DNA of 64,000 nucleotides. Source: Emticicia sp037153985. GTDB taxonomy: Bacteria > Bacteroidota > Bacteroidia > Cytophagales > Spirosomataceae. Below the pieces are notes generated by a model, which was given only the letters and a program-made list of their open reading frames with translations, ran no database searches and was not told the origin of the DNA. The stretch is taken from positions 1 to 64,000 of the forward strand of contig NZ_JBBAYI010000013.1 of NCBI RefSeq assembly GCF_037153985.1, written 5' to 3'. Each line of letters begins with the position of its first letter. The first letter of the stretch is position 1. Shown here piece by piece: positions 33,816 through 43,903 of this stretch. The translations under genes and the position numbers were made by a program.

Positions 33816-34149
33816 TATAAATCTATATTTGCTGTTTTGTTGTCTTCGTTCTAATTTCTGCCTGAAACAATGTATATCTTCAATACGAGGCATTTTTCTT
33901 CCCTTACAGCGTAAAAGTTGTATGCTTACTTTTGTAGATACCCAAACAAAAGTGACTTTTATTATTTTTACAGATTTTCCTGTGGTTTTTCTACACAATC
34001 ACCCAATTTAGGGGATGTTTTTTTTAAATAATTAGTAGAAATTTGTGGTTTGGTCTCAATTACAAATTAATTCATCAACATTCTTACAAATATTGTATCG
34101 ATTCGTTTACTTTTACGAAAAATTTTCATCAAACTATTAAATTTTAATT
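33816..34149. other. Intergenic stretch with no recognised feature
   Basis: About 330 AT-rich bases before the metalloprotease gene. Two short open frames (plus 33829-34011, minus 33765-33998) look like chance. I see no hairpin, RNA gene or good promoter match. Confidence 0.5.
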
Positions 34150-36702
34150 ATGAAATTATTACGCCTGACACTTATTCCCTGTGTTCTTTTGGGAATGACC
34201 CTCACAGGGTACGCTCAAAAGAAAGACGACAAAAAACCTGAAGAACCTGTAAAAACTACTCCTCCTGCTGCCACTCCAAAACCTGCCGAAGCACCCAAAG
34301 CCGGACCAAAGCCTTACAAAGATGTAATTACCGACAAAGCAAAAACCAGTAAAGGACTTATTACTGTTCATAAAATTGACGACAAATATTTCTTTGAAAT
34401 TGCTGACTCTTTAATTGGCCGTGACATCATGACCGTAACCCGTTACTCAAAAACGGCTGCTGGTGGTGGTATTTTTGGTGGAGAAGAAGTAAACCGTCAG
34501 ATGGTACGATGGGAAAAAGGTCCTGAGAACAAACTTTTCTTACGTTCTATCTCTATCGTTATGACGAGTGCCGATAGCACCAAGCCTATTTTTCAGGCGG
34601 TAAGAAACTCAAGTGCCGACCCTATTATTGGTTCTTTTGACATCAAAGCCTTTAAAAAAGATACTTCAGCAGTAATTGAAGTAACAGATTTCTTTAAAGG
34701 TGATAATCAGGTATTTTCACTTGACCCTATCAACAAACAATTATTGAAAATTGCTGCCTTACAAGCTGACCGCTCGTATGTGCAACACATCCGTTCGTAT
34801 CCAATCAATACTGAAATCCGTACGGTTAAAACTTTCAGTGTAATTCCGCCAACCATTTCGTTGTCGCCGATGCCGCAAATCGGGCAATATCTGCCTGCTT
34901 CGCGTGATGCGGGTGTAGTTACCATGGAGTTCAACACTTCTATGATTCTGTTACCAAAAGTACCAATGCGTAAACGTTATTTCGACCAACGCGTGGGTTA
35001 TTTTGCTAACCAGTATTCGGTATTTGGTGAAGAATCTCAAAAATCAGACAACGATGTGTTTGCTGTAAGATGGAGACTTGAACCTAAAAGCAAAGAAGAT
35101 GCTGAACGCCAGAAACGTGGCGAAGCTATTGAGCCTAAAAAGCCAATTATCTATTACATAGACCCTGCCACGCCTAAAAAATGGCAAAAATACCTGAAAG
35201 CTGGTATTGATGACTGGCAAATAGCTTTTGAAAAAGCAGGTTGGAAAAACGCTATCCGTGGCGAAATCCTGAGCGAAAAAGATAGCCTTAGCCTTGAAGA
35301 TGCACGTTTCTCGGCCATTCGTTATTTCGCAGCCGATATTCAGAATGCTTACGGGCCAAACGTTCATGACCCACGTAGTGGCGAAATCCTTGAAAGCCAC
35401 ATTGGCTGGTACCACAACGTAATGCGTTTGCTACGTAACTGGTATCTGATTCAAACAGCTGCGGCTGACCCTCGTTCAAGAACTAAAAACTTTGACGATG
35501 CTCTTATGGGTGAACTGATTCGTTTCGTGTCATCACACGAAGTAGGTCATACTTTAGGTTTACGCCATAACATGGGTGCAAGCTCGGCTACTCCTGTTGA
35601 AAAACTTCGTGATAAAAACTGGGTAGCTCAAAACGGCCATACATCTTCTATCATGGACTACGCTCGTTTCAACTATGTAGCACAACCAGAAGACGGTATC
35701 ACCGATTTCTTCCCTCGTATTGGTGACTACGATATCTGGGCTATTAAATGGGGTTATTCTTACTTTGCAGATGCTAAAGATGCCAAAGAAGAAAAGAAAA
35801 TTCTTAATGAGCTAACCAAAGAAGCAACCAAAGACCCTCGTAAGAGATTTGGTACTGAAACCAGCCCTTATGACCCACGTTACCAAACCGAAGACCTTAG
35901 CGACAACGCAATGAAGGCTTCTGACTATGGTATCAAAAACTTGCAAAGAATTGTACCGAACCTAACTGCATGGAGCAAAGAAGATGGCGAATCGTACAAA
36001 GAACTAGCCGAACTTTATGCCAACGTAGTTGGTCAGTTCCGTCGTTATATTGGTCACGTAACCAAAAATGTAGGTGGTATCTATGATACTCCAAAAACCT
36101 ACGATATGGACGGAAACGTGTTTGAAGTAGTGCCAAGAGCTACACAAAAAGATGCTGTTGCATTCCTGAACCGTCAGGTGTTTGCAACTCCAACGTGGTT
36201 ACTTGACCAAAACATTCTGAATAAAATTAACATCGAAACTGGTGTTGAGGCTGTCAAATCAATTCAGGAAGCTACTTTAAATAACCTATTGGCAGGTGAC
36301 CGTGCCGTTCGGTTAATGGAAACAGGTTCAACAAACCCTGCTAACTATAACCTTGACGAGCTAATGACAGATTTGCGTGCAGGTATCTGGGCTGAATTAA
36401 AAACCCACAAACCAATCGATATCTATCGTCGTAACCTGCAAAAAGTTTTTGTTGAGAAAGTAAATACTCTTTTAACGCCAACTACTGCAATGGTAATGTC
36501 GATTCCTCCGGGAGTAACCTACGGATACGATACGCGCGTAGTTGACCTTAAGAAAACCGATTTACCTTCAATTGCAAGAGCGCATCTGGAAGCATTGAAG
36601 TCAGAAATTAAAGCAGCATTGCCTTTAACTACCGACAAAATGAGCAAATACCATTTGCAGGATGTATTAAAACGCATTGAAAACGCTTTAGACCCTAAAT
36701 AA
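34150..36702 (+). CDS. Zinc-dependent metalloprotease (DUF5117/DUF5118 type)
   Basis: 850 residues with signal peptide (ending TGYAQ) and a Lys/Pro/Ala-rich linker. The metzincin motif HEVGHTLGLRH is at residues 463-473, with a Met-turn candidate in SSIMDYARF. The family is common in Bacteroidota and has no known substrate. It is in a run of secreted hydrolases and ends in a strong terminator, so it is probably transcribed alone. Confidence 0.92.
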   Translation: MKLLRLTLIPCVLLGMTLTGYAQKKDDKKPEEPVKTTPPAATPKPAEAPKAGPKPYKDVITDKAKTSKGLITVHKIDDKYFFEIADSLIGRDIMTVTRYSKTAAGGGIFGGEEVNRQMVRWEKGPENKLFLRSISIVMTSADSTKPIFQAVRNSSADPIIGSFDIKAFKKDTSAVIEVTDFFKGDNQVFSLDPINKQLLKIAALQADRSYVQHIRSYPINTEIRTVKTFSVIPPTISLSPMPQIGQYLPASRDAGVVTMEFNTSMILLPKVPMRKRYFDQRVGYFANQYSVFGEESQKSDNDVFAVRWRLEPKSKEDAERQKRGEAIEPKKPIIYYIDPATPKKWQKYLKAGIDDWQIAFEKAGWKNAIRGEILSEKDSLSLEDARFSAIRYFAADIQNAYGPNVHDPRSGEILESHIGWYHNVMRLLRNWYLIQTAAADPRSRTKNFDDALMGELIRFVSSHEVGHTLGLRHNMGASSATPVEKLRDKNWVAQNGHTSSIMDYARFNYVAQPEDGITDFFPRIGDYDIWAIKWGYSYFADAKDAKEEKKILNELTKEATKDPRKRFGTETSPYDPRYQTEDLSDNAMKASDYGIKNLQRIVPNLTAWSKEDGESYKELAELYANVVGQFRRYIGHVTKNVGGIYDTPKTYDMDGNVFEVVPRATQKDAVAFLNRQVFATPTWLLDQNILNKINIETGVEAVKSIQEATLNNLLAGDRAVRLMETGSTNPANYNLDELMTDLRAGIWAELKTHKPIDIYRRNLQKVFVEKVNTLLTPTTAMVMSIPPGVTYGYDTRVVDLKKTDLPSIARAHLEALKSEIKAALPLTTDKMSKYHLQDVLKRIENALDPK

Positions 36703-36723
36703 GCTGGTTCAAAAGCCATACCA

Positions 36724-36759
36724 ACAAAAAAGCGAAGAGATACCTCTTCGCTTTTTTGT
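36724..36759 (+). terminator. Intrinsic terminator after the metalloprotease
   Basis: A perfect 16-bp stem (36724-36739 with 36744-36759) with loop ATAC. The stem ends in six T. Confidence 0.92.
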
Positions 36760-36778
36760 TGGGCATCTGCCAAAAGCA

Positions 36779-36811
36779 TTGAGGGGTTTCGGCATATTTT
36801 TCATATTTTTG
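36779..36811 (+). promoter_or_regulatory. Candidate promoter of the nuclease gene
   Basis: TTG at 36779-36781 and TATTTTTG at 36804-36811, 22 bases apart. This is close to the Bacteroidota consensus and gives a leader of about 10 bases. Confidence 0.4.
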
Positions 36812-36828
36812 AAAAAAATAAACATTCT

Positions 36829-38184
36829 ATGTCTTTTTTCTCGAAGCCTTCATCTTATATTATTGTAATCGCACTTTTTGTCAGTTCGTGTTTATCAACC
36901 AATATCCCGACAGTCTCAACCAACTATATCAAGGGTTTTCCCGAGGGCTTTGAAGATATATCAAAAGGCAATTATTCAGAAGGCTATGTCGAACTAAGCG
37001 GTGGTAGCTGGTATTTTGAAGATGCGCTCATAGGTGGAACTGCCAACGATATAAAAAATGGCTCAAAAGCTATCCGAATCAGAGAAAAGGGTCTTGTAAG
37101 AATGAATTATGATGTTATCGGAGTAAAAGACATAAAAATCAGTTATGCTGCCTACGACGGCGACGGCGACAGCCAATGGGAAGTTCGTTACTCAAAAAAT
37201 AGCGGCTCAAGCTGGACACGCCTCGGTCAGAGTGTCAAAACTAGCGGTAACAAGCTCGGAATCATTACTTTTTCTGTGAATGAAGCCGGACAAATCCGTT
37301 TTGAAATCAGGAAGATTTCAGGCGGAAGTAACCGACTAAACCTCGATGACATTACCCTTATTGGACTAGGCAAAGGTACCGTAAGCCCTAATACAACCAC
37401 CGCCACCCGTGACGACAACATGGCACTTGGCAACCCAAGTAATGCCTCAACGCGCGAAGAAGCTAACTACCTGATGGTTAAACCACAGTATACCCTCTCT
37501 TATAACCGAACCCGAAGCACTGCTAACTGGGTAAGCTGGCACCTGAGTGCCGCTTGGAAAGGGCCTGTGCAACGGTCAGACAACTTCAGGCCCGACAACT
37601 CTCTGCCCAATAACTGGTATAAGGTACAAAGCAGCGACTACCTGAACTCTGGTTTCGACCGTGGGCATTTATGCCCTTCCGACGACCGCGATGCTAGCGT
37701 GGAAGATAACGAAGCTACTTTTCTTTTAACGAATATTGTTCCACAAGCCCCTAACAACAATAGAGGAGCATGGGCCGACCTCGAAGCCTATTGCCGCAAA
37801 ATAGCCGAAGCTGGTAACGAACTCTACATTGTAGCGGGGGTTTACGGTAAAGCTGGTATTGGTTCAAATGGCGGCAAGAGTTTCACGCTCGACAACGGTA
37901 AGATTGTTGTACCGGAATCGCTCTGGAAAGTAATTGTTATTTTACCTGTTGGGGCTAATGATGTTAGCCGTGTTAACGAGCAAACACGTGTAATAGCCGT
38001 AAATATTCCGAACAAACAAACTATTCTTGACACAAAATGGGGCGAATACCGCTTGAGCGTATCAGACCTTGAAAAAATAACAGGCTATGACTTTCTTTCG
38101 AATGTACCAAGCACTATTCAGAAAACGTTAGAATCAAGAATGGATGATGGCCCTACGGTAAAAGTATCGGTTATCAGACAATAA
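36829..38184 (+). CDS. Secreted DNA/RNA non-specific endonuclease
   Basis: 451 residues. The N-terminal signal has a lipobox (VSSC). A beta-sandwich domain (about 30-185) precedes a NUC1-type beta-beta-alpha-metal nuclease. The catalytic motif DRGH is at 277-280 (His280 as general base), with Asn-rich metal-site context (PQAPNNNRGAW) downstream. It degrades nucleic acid outside the cytoplasm, for nutrition or biofilm DNA. It lies 37 bases before the cotH-like gene on the same strand. Confidence 0.92.
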   Translation: MSFFSKPSSYIIVIALFVSSCLSTNIPTVSTNYIKGFPEGFEDISKGNYSEGYVELSGGSWYFEDALIGGTANDIKNGSKAIRIREKGLVRMNYDVIGVKDIKISYAAYDGDGDSQWEVRYSKNSGSSWTRLGQSVKTSGNKLGIITFSVNEAGQIRFEIRKISGGSNRLNLDDITLIGLGKGTVSPNTTTATRDDNMALGNPSNASTREEANYLMVKPQYTLSYNRTRSTANWVSWHLSAAWKGPVQRSDNFRPDNSLPNNWYKVQSSDYLNSGFDRGHLCPSDDRDASVEDNEATFLLTNIVPQAPNNNRGAWADLEAYCRKIAEAGNELYIVAGVYGKAGIGSNGGKSFTLDNGKIVVPESLWKVIVILPVGANDVSRVNEQTRVIAVNIPNKQTILDTKWGEYRLSVSDLEKITGYDFLSNVPSTIQKTLESRMDDGPTVKVSVIRQ

Positions 38185-38221
38185 CAACTTTAACACCCAT
38201 TTAACACCAACTAACTTAACT

Positions 38222-39862
38222 ATGATGAAAAACTTCTACTTTACTGTGCTGTTTATGCTGACAGGCATGGCGGGTTTGGCTCAGGTTGTTGAGTCGTCGA
38301 ACCTGCCACTAGTCTACATTAACACGGGCGAGGCCTTTATTCTGGATGACCACAAAATAAAAGCCGATATGAAAATTATCTATAACGGCCCGGGCAAACG
38401 TAACAAACCCTCCGACGCTCCGAATCATTATAATGGTTCTATTGGTATCGAAACCAGAGGGTCATCGTCACAGATGTTTCCTAAAAAAAGTTTTGGCATT
38501 GAACTCTGGGACGATAAAGGTAAATCAAAAGATGCCAGTATTTTTGGTATGCCCGAAGAATCGGACTGGATACTTTTTGCTTCTTATAACGAAAAAAGTC
38601 TTATGCACAACGTGCTAACCATGAAACTAGCCCGCGACATGGGCATTTATGCCAGCCGCACGCAGTATGTAGAGCTTTTTCTGAACGGGGCGTATCAGGG
38701 AGTATATGTTTTTATGGAAAAAGTGAAACGAGCCGAAGGACGTGTGAACATATCAAAACTGAAAGAAACAGACCTCAAAGGCGATGACCTGACAGGCGGT
38801 TATATATTCAAGGTAGATAAAACCACAGGTACAAATATAGGCGGGTGGTCGTCGCAATACACGAACAATGCACCAGCTACTAACAAAACATTTTACTTGT
38901 ACGAAGCACCAAAGAGTATTACTCCCGAACAAAAAACTTATATAAGCAATTATGTTGGGCAAGCTGAGGCAAGCCTGAAAAGTAATAATTTTCAAGATAA
39001 AGACAATGGCTTTCGTAAGTATTTCGATACACAATCGTTTATTAAGTTATTCCTGACGAACGAGATTTCAAAAAATGTAGATGGCTACCGCATAAGTACT
39101 TTCTTCTACAAAGATAAAGACAGCAAAGGCGGTAAAATTAAGGCTGGCCCACCTTGGGACTACGACCTGTCTTATGGAAACGCGAACTATTGTGATGGAG
39201 ACAGTTACAAAGGTTTTTCGTACAAATTCAATAATATTTGCCCAACCGATGGCTATCAGGTGCCTTTCTGGTGGGAACGTATGATGGAAGATACTGCCTT
39301 TGTACGCCAACTTGGCGAAGAGTACAGTTTCCAGCGCAAACAGGGGGCTTTTCAGCTTGACCGTATTAACAAACAGATTGATAGTCTTTACAAGGAATTG
39401 CAGGAAGCCGCACCACGTAATTTCCAGAAATGGCCTATACTGGGTATTTACGTGTGGCCGCAGCCCAACCCTATTTCACAGTCATGGGTAGGCGAAGTAG
39501 AAGAACTTAAACTATTTGTTGCCAACAGGCTTGCTTGGCTCGATGCTAACATTAAAACCCCAGCCGACCTGAAAATTACGGCAAACGAGCCTGAGGTGGC
39601 TAAAGTTTTATCAATGGAGGCCTTCCCAAATCCGTTTCTGGACCGAATACAGGTTAATATCTATGCCCCAAAAACCGAAAGGGCTACTTTATCGCTCTTT
39701 GATACGCAAGGCAGGCTACTCTGGCGAATGCAGGAAACCTTACAAACCGGCGAAAACACCGTTACAATTCAGGTTCCGGCAGAGCTTCACCTGAGCCATG
39801 TAAATCTGCTCAGGCTAGAGGCAAATGGCAGGCAGATTGTCAGAAAGATGCTGAAACAGTAG
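38222..39862 (+). CDS. CotH kinase family protein with T9SS sorting domain
   Basis: 546 residues with signal peptide (ending GLAQ). The CotH domain carries RGSSSQMFPKKSFGIEL, FMEKVKRAEGRVNI and the conserved PPWDYDLSYGN segment. CotH proteins are atypical kinases that phosphorylate secreted proteins. The last 80 residues begin AFPNPFLDRIQVNI and end in a beta-sandwich, a type A sorting signal for the type IX secretion system. It would therefore be displayed on the surface or released. It is coupled with the nuclease upstream. Confidence 0.9.
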   Translation: MMKNFYFTVLFMLTGMAGLAQVVESSNLPLVYINTGEAFILDDHKIKADMKIIYNGPGKRNKPSDAPNHYNGSIGIETRGSSSQMFPKKSFGIELWDDKGKSKDASIFGMPEESDWILFASYNEKSLMHNVLTMKLARDMGIYASRTQYVELFLNGAYQGVYVFMEKVKRAEGRVNISKLKETDLKGDDLTGGYIFKVDKTTGTNIGGWSSQYTNNAPATNKTFYLYEAPKSITPEQKTYISNYVGQAEASLKSNNFQDKDNGFRKYFDTQSFIKLFLTNEISKNVDGYRISTFFYKDKDSKGGKIKAGPPWDYDLSYGNANYCDGDSYKGFSYKFNNICPTDGYQVPFWWERMMEDTAFVRQLGEEYSFQRKQGAFQLDRINKQIDSLYKELQEAAPRNFQKWPILGIYVWPQPNPISQSWVGEVEELKLFVANRLAWLDANIKTPADLKITANEPEVAKVLSMEAFPNPFLDRIQVNIYAPKTERATLSLFDTQGRLLWRMQETLQTGENTVTIQVPAELHLSHVNLLRLEANGRQIVRKMLKQ

Positions 39863-39863
39863 T

Positions 39864-40331
39864 TTATTCAGCCGGAAGAATCATATATGTATGTGGGATG
39901 CCATCCTCAATGTAATGATTGCCCGTAGGCTGAAAACCTAGCGACTGATAAAAATCTTCGAGGTATCGTTGCGCTCCAATTTTAATGGGTACACGGCCAA
40001 ATAGCCTGTTTATTTCCTCAATCGATTTTTGCATCAGGATACGCCCTACACCTTTACCCCGAGCTTTAGGTGAACTAACCACCCGCCCGATAGAGGCGTA
40101 TCCTTCATAATAAACTCCATACGCAAACAAGCGTGTATACGCCAGAAGATTATGAGCATCATCAAGCAACATAAAATGATAAGCCTGTTGGTCTTTACCG
40201 TCGGCATCCTGAAACGGACAGTTTTGCTCCACAATAAATACTTCTTGCCTTAGTGCCAGTATTTCATAAAGTTCGTTCAGGCTCAGGTCATTAAACGGAA
40301 CGCACTTAACGGTGCTCAACAATTCAGGCAT
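39864..40331 (-). CDS. GNAT family N-acetyltransferase (ElaA-like)
   Basis: 155 residues. The acetyl-CoA loop reads SPKARGKGVGRILM, preceded by ASIGRVV. The N-terminal LRQEVFIVEQNCPFQDADG is typical of the ElaA subgroup. Substrate unknown. It converges on the cotH-like gene with one base between. Confidence 0.9.
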   Translation of the reverse strand: MPELLSTVKCVPFNDLSLNELYEILALRQEVFIVEQNCPFQDADGKDQQAYHFMLLDDAHNLLAYTRLFAYGVYYEGYASIGRVVSSPKARGKGVGRILMQKSIEEINRLFGRVPIKIGAQRYLEDFYQSLGFQPTGNHYIEDGIPHTYMILPAE

Positions 40332-40366
40332 AAGTTTTTGAATTATTTTTTAAATTTTAGAAAAAA

Positions 40367-41038
40367 ATGCTGCTCAATTTACATACACATCTCTTGAAAA
40401 AACAAGATGAAGAACAGATTATTTTCAATGAAATTATACCTGATACAGAAGAGGCTCTTGAAAATCTGGAACTAACACCCTCGCCACAATGGCTTTCGGT
40501 AGGCATACATCCGTGGTATATCAGCCCTACGCAAGCCAGCCTTCAACTAAAAAAGCTAGGCGAAGTGGTGCAAAATGAGCAAGTTAAACTTATTGGCGAA
40601 TGTGGTCTCGACCGTATGAAAGGAGCAGCGATGCCCTTGCAGGAAGAAATATTTATCAAACAGATACGTCTGGCAGAAGACCTGCGCAAGCCATTGGTTA
40701 TCCATTGTGTGCGGTGCTTTAACGAATTACTATCTATCAAGAAAATTGTTCGGCCAAAAGTTCCAATGGTAGTGCATGGCTTTAATAACAACATTATAAT
40801 AGCCCGACAATTGCTCGAAAAAGGCTTTTATCTGTCTTTAGGAGCAGCTATCTTACGCACCGATTCCAATGCGTATAAGGTTTTACAGGAAATACCGCTG
40901 GAGCAACTTTTCTTTGAAACTGATGACTCCGACATACCGTTGATAAACATCTATGAACAAGCCTCGGCTACTAAAAACATCGCTATCGAAAAACTTGCTG
41001 AACAAATCCAACATAACTACCTCAATATGGTAGTATAG
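40367..41038 (+). CDS. TatD family metal-dependent hydrolase (short form)
   Basis: 223 residues, shorter than the usual 250-265. The metal ligands are visible: NLHTH at the N-terminus, GECGLDR, IHCVR, VHGFNN and ETDDSD. TatD proteins act as DNases or phosphoesterases. The region between the first and second motif is shortened. It is divergent from the GNAT gene. Confidence 0.85.
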   Translation: MLLNLHTHLLKKQDEEQIIFNEIIPDTEEALENLELTPSPQWLSVGIHPWYISPTQASLQLKKLGEVVQNEQVKLIGECGLDRMKGAAMPLQEEIFIKQIRLAEDLRKPLVIHCVRCFNELLSIKKIVRPKVPMVVHGFNNNIIIARQLLEKGFYLSLGAAILRTDSNAYKVLQEIPLEQLFFETDDSDIPLINIYEQASATKNIAIEKLAEQIQHNYLNMVV

Positions 41039-41088
41039 TGGCTAAGCCATTTGCAATATTACCTTCTGACAAGGTATGGTAATGCAAT

Positions 41089-41113
41089 AAAAAAGCCTCC
41101 CGATTTGAGAGGC
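41089..41113 (-). terminator. Intrinsic terminator of thrA
   Basis: On the minus strand GCCTCTC pairs with GGGAGGC (one mismatch), followed by six T. It lies just past the thrA stop. Confidence 0.8.
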
Positions 41114-41127
41114 CTTCCATTCAAATA

Positions 41128-43587
41128 TCAGACTAAATAACTACTGATACTCATAATATCGGCAAATACGCCCGAAGCTGTTACTTCTGCACCCGCACCC
41201 GGCCCTTTAATAACCAACGGATTATGTTTATATCGTTCGGTTGTGAAAGACACAATGTTCTCAGAACCCGACAGGTTAAAAAACGGATGTGTACGGTCGA
41301 CAGTCTTTAGAGCTATTACTACTTTATCTTCATCTAGTGTAGCTATGTAACGTAATACTTCCCCTTTGGCTTCTGCTTCGGCCAGTAAAGTTTCAAAACG
41401 ATGATTATCTTTTTCCAGTTCAACAAAAAACTCTTCAACCGTTTTGGCATTCAGGCAGGCATCATTCAGCAGATTAATAATTTTTACATCTTCAGGCTCC
41501 AATTTCAAACCACATTCTCGTGACAGAATCAATATCTTACGGGCTACATCTTGCCCGCTCAGGTCGTCACGTGGGTCTGGCTCGGTATAACCTTTGGCTT
41601 TTGCTTCGCGCACTACATCCACGAACTTCTCCCCTACTTTAAAATTATTAAAGATATACGCTAAGGTTCCTGACAGAACCGCTTCAATCTTATGAATTTT
41701 GTCTCCGCTAGTAATAAGCCCCTGTAAAGTATTAATAATAGGAAGCCCAGCCCCTACATTGGTTTCATACAGAAATTTGACCCCGTGTTTCTGTGCCGCT
41801 TTTTGCAGCATAAAATACTGCTCAAAACGACCCGAATTGGCCACTTTGTTTGGCGTAACAATAGATACACTGGCACTTAACAACGAGTAATAGTATTGCA
41901 CAATATTTTTATCGGCTGTGCAATCAACAAATACGCTGTAAGGCATATTTAAATCCTGCACATCTGAAATAAAAGAGCCAATATTGGCAATTTCGCCTTT
42001 ATCTGCCAAGTCTTCTTTCCAAGTATCAAGGCTAATACCTCCCTCCTCGATCAGCATTTTTCTGGTATTTGTTATACCTACCAAACGGATATTCAGGTTT
42101 TTACGCAATTTCAGGTAATCTTTTTGTTCACGAATCTGGCGTAAAAGTGTACGCCCGATTAAACCCGTGGCCCCTACCAGAAACAAATTGAGTGTGAGGC
42201 CATCGACCTGAAAAAAGGTTTCATGAATAGCGTTCAGGGCTTTACCTATATCCTTTTTATAAATTACCACCGAAATATTTAACTCTGACGACCCTTGCGC
42301 AGTAGCTACCACATTGATACCGTTCTTGCCAAGAACAGAAAACAACTTACCCGATATACCCGAACTTGCCTTCATGCCTTCGCCTACTACGGCAAGTACC
42401 GAAAGGTTTTGTTCTATGGTAATATTATCAAGCAAGCCTTGTGCTATTTCAGTTGCAAAGCCCTCTTCGAGTATTTCTTTTACGCCATAAGCCGATTTAG
42501 GGTCAACCGCAAAACAGATTGAGTGTTCAGAAGAAGCCTGCGAAATTAAAATAACACTGATTTTATTTTTGGCCAGAATAGAAAACAACTTGGCCGAAAT
42601 ACCGGCTACGCCTATCATACCGCCACCTTGTACGTTTACAAGAGCGATGTCGTCGATTGACGAAATACCTGTAATCGGGTATTCTTTGGTTTCGGTGGTT
42701 TTGCTTATGTAAGTTCCCGGATGCTTATGGTTAAAGGTATTCAGGACTTTGATGGGAATATTTTTGTAAAATGCCGGTGTTAAGCTCGGTGGATAAATAA
42801 CTTTTGCTCCAAAGTGCGACAACTCCATAGCTTCGGCATAGGTAATAGTCGGAATCGTAAAAGCATTTTTTACTTTACGTGGGTCGGCGGTCATCATCCC
42901 GTTTACGTCTGTCCAGATTTCAATGACAGTAGCATTCAGGGCAGCTCCGAAAATAGAGCCTGAGTAGTCGGACCCACCACGACCTAAGGTAGTAGTAACC
43001 CCGTCGATAGTGGAGCCAATAAAACCCGTAATACATTGCAGCTTATTGGTTTGTGCAAAATGTTTACGAATCAGTTCATTGGTTAACTCAAAGTTAACAT
43101 CGGCATGGCTAAACGAGTCGTTGGTTTTAATTACCTTTCTGGCATCCAGAAATTCAGCATCAATCCCTCTGTGTTTTAGGGTTTCTGTAATGATAGTTGT
43201 CGAAAGTCTTTCACCAAAACTTACAATGAGGTCGAGTGTTCTTAACGACAATTCTTTAATTAAAGATACGCCTCTTAACAAATCTTCCAGCTCATTAAAC
43301 AGCCCTTTTACTTTGGCAATAGCACTGCTCTGATTTTTCACATCAATTAGCCCCCTTACAGCATTGAAATGGCGTTCTTCAACCGAACGTAATTGTTCGA
43401 GATATTCGAGGTCAGAGTGTGAGGCCATCTTCCCTATTTCAATCAGGCGGTTAGTTACACCACCCATAGCCGAATAAACTGCGGCTATTTTCAGCCCTTC
43501 GTCAAGATTCTCTTTGATAATCTGAATTACCTGATTAATACTTTCAACTGTGCCAACTGAGGTTCCCCCAAATTTTAAAACTTTCAT
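41128..43587 (-). CDS. thrA: Bifunctional aspartokinase / homoserine dehydrogenase
   Basis: 819 residues carrying the first and third steps of threonine, methionine and isoleucine synthesis. The kinase starts KFGGTSVG, with GRGGSDYSGS at the aspartate site. Two ACT domains (about 310-460) allow feedback control. The dehydrogenase starts near LVGATGLIGRTLL and includes TNVGAGLPIINT and a GYTEPDPRDDLSG segment. The length is normal. A promoter and a terminator-like hairpin precede it. Confidence 0.96.
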   Translation of the reverse strand: MKVLKFGGTSVGTVESINQVIQIIKENLDEGLKIAAVYSAMGGVTNRLIEIGKMASHSDLEYLEQLRSVEERHFNAVRGLIDVKNQSSAIAKVKGLFNELEDLLRGVSLIKELSLRTLDLIVSFGERLSTTIITETLKHRGIDAEFLDARKVIKTNDSFSHADVNFELTNELIRKHFAQTNKLQCITGFIGSTIDGVTTTLGRGGSDYSGSIFGAALNATVIEIWTDVNGMMTADPRKVKNAFTIPTITYAEAMELSHFGAKVIYPPSLTPAFYKNIPIKVLNTFNHKHPGTYISKTTETKEYPITGISSIDDIALVNVQGGGMIGVAGISAKLFSILAKNKISVILISQASSEHSICFAVDPKSAYGVKEILEEGFATEIAQGLLDNITIEQNLSVLAVVGEGMKASSGISGKLFSVLGKNGINVVATAQGSSELNISVVIYKKDIGKALNAIHETFFQVDGLTLNLFLVGATGLIGRTLLRQIREQKDYLKLRKNLNIRLVGITNTRKMLIEEGGISLDTWKEDLADKGEIANIGSFISDVQDLNMPYSVFVDCTADKNIVQYYYSLLSASVSIVTPNKVANSGRFEQYFMLQKAAQKHGVKFLYETNVGAGLPIINTLQGLITSGDKIHKIEAVLSGTLAYIFNNFKVGEKFVDVVREAKAKGYTEPDPRDDLSGQDVARKILILSRECGLKLEPEDVKIINLLNDACLNAKTVEEFFVELEKDNHRFETLLAEAEAKGEVLRYIATLDEDKVVIALKTVDRTHPFFNLSGSENIVSFTTERYKHNPLVIKGPGAGAEVTASGVFADIMSISSYLV

Positions 43588-43652
43588 TATGCTTTTTATC
43601 TAAGAATACTACAATTGAATAGCGGTTGCCTATTCTATATCAAACAAAACTT

Positions 43653-43684
43653 AAAAAAATACCCCTCTCTTGCTAAGAATGGGG
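43653..43684 (-). terminator. Terminator-like hairpin in the thrA leader
   Basis: On the minus strand CCCCATTCTT, loop AGC, AAGAGAGGGG (43684-43662) is followed by TATTTTTTT. It stands downstream of the proposed thrA promoter and about 70 bases before the start codon. It may be a leader attenuator or a REP-like dispersed repeat. Confidence 0.6.
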
Positions 43685-43705
43685 CTAGGGTTGACGAAGT
43701 ATTTG

Positions 43706-43734
43706 CAAATATAATCATTTATATACGCATTCAA
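43706..43734 (-). promoter_or_regulatory. Promoter of thrA
   Basis: On the minus strand TTG (43734-43732), an 18-base spacer, then TATATTTG (43713-43706). This is a good match to the Bacteroidota -33/-7 consensus. Confidence 0.6.
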
Positions 43735-43903
43735 GAAAATTCGCTATAAAATTGTGTTTTTCAAAGAATCTATCTTATATACTACTTTGCCATTTAGAAG
43801 CTTATCTAAATATTTAATAAAAATTTTTGATTATTCAAAATTTATACTGAAATTCGTAACCATAACAATTGTTCAAGAAACTTACTTACATTATCAGTTC
43901 AAA

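Noticed and set aside
33765..34011. Two overlapping open frames in the gap after the esterase gene
   Set aside because: They lie on opposite strands over the same DNA, show no family features and overlap the terminator on one side.
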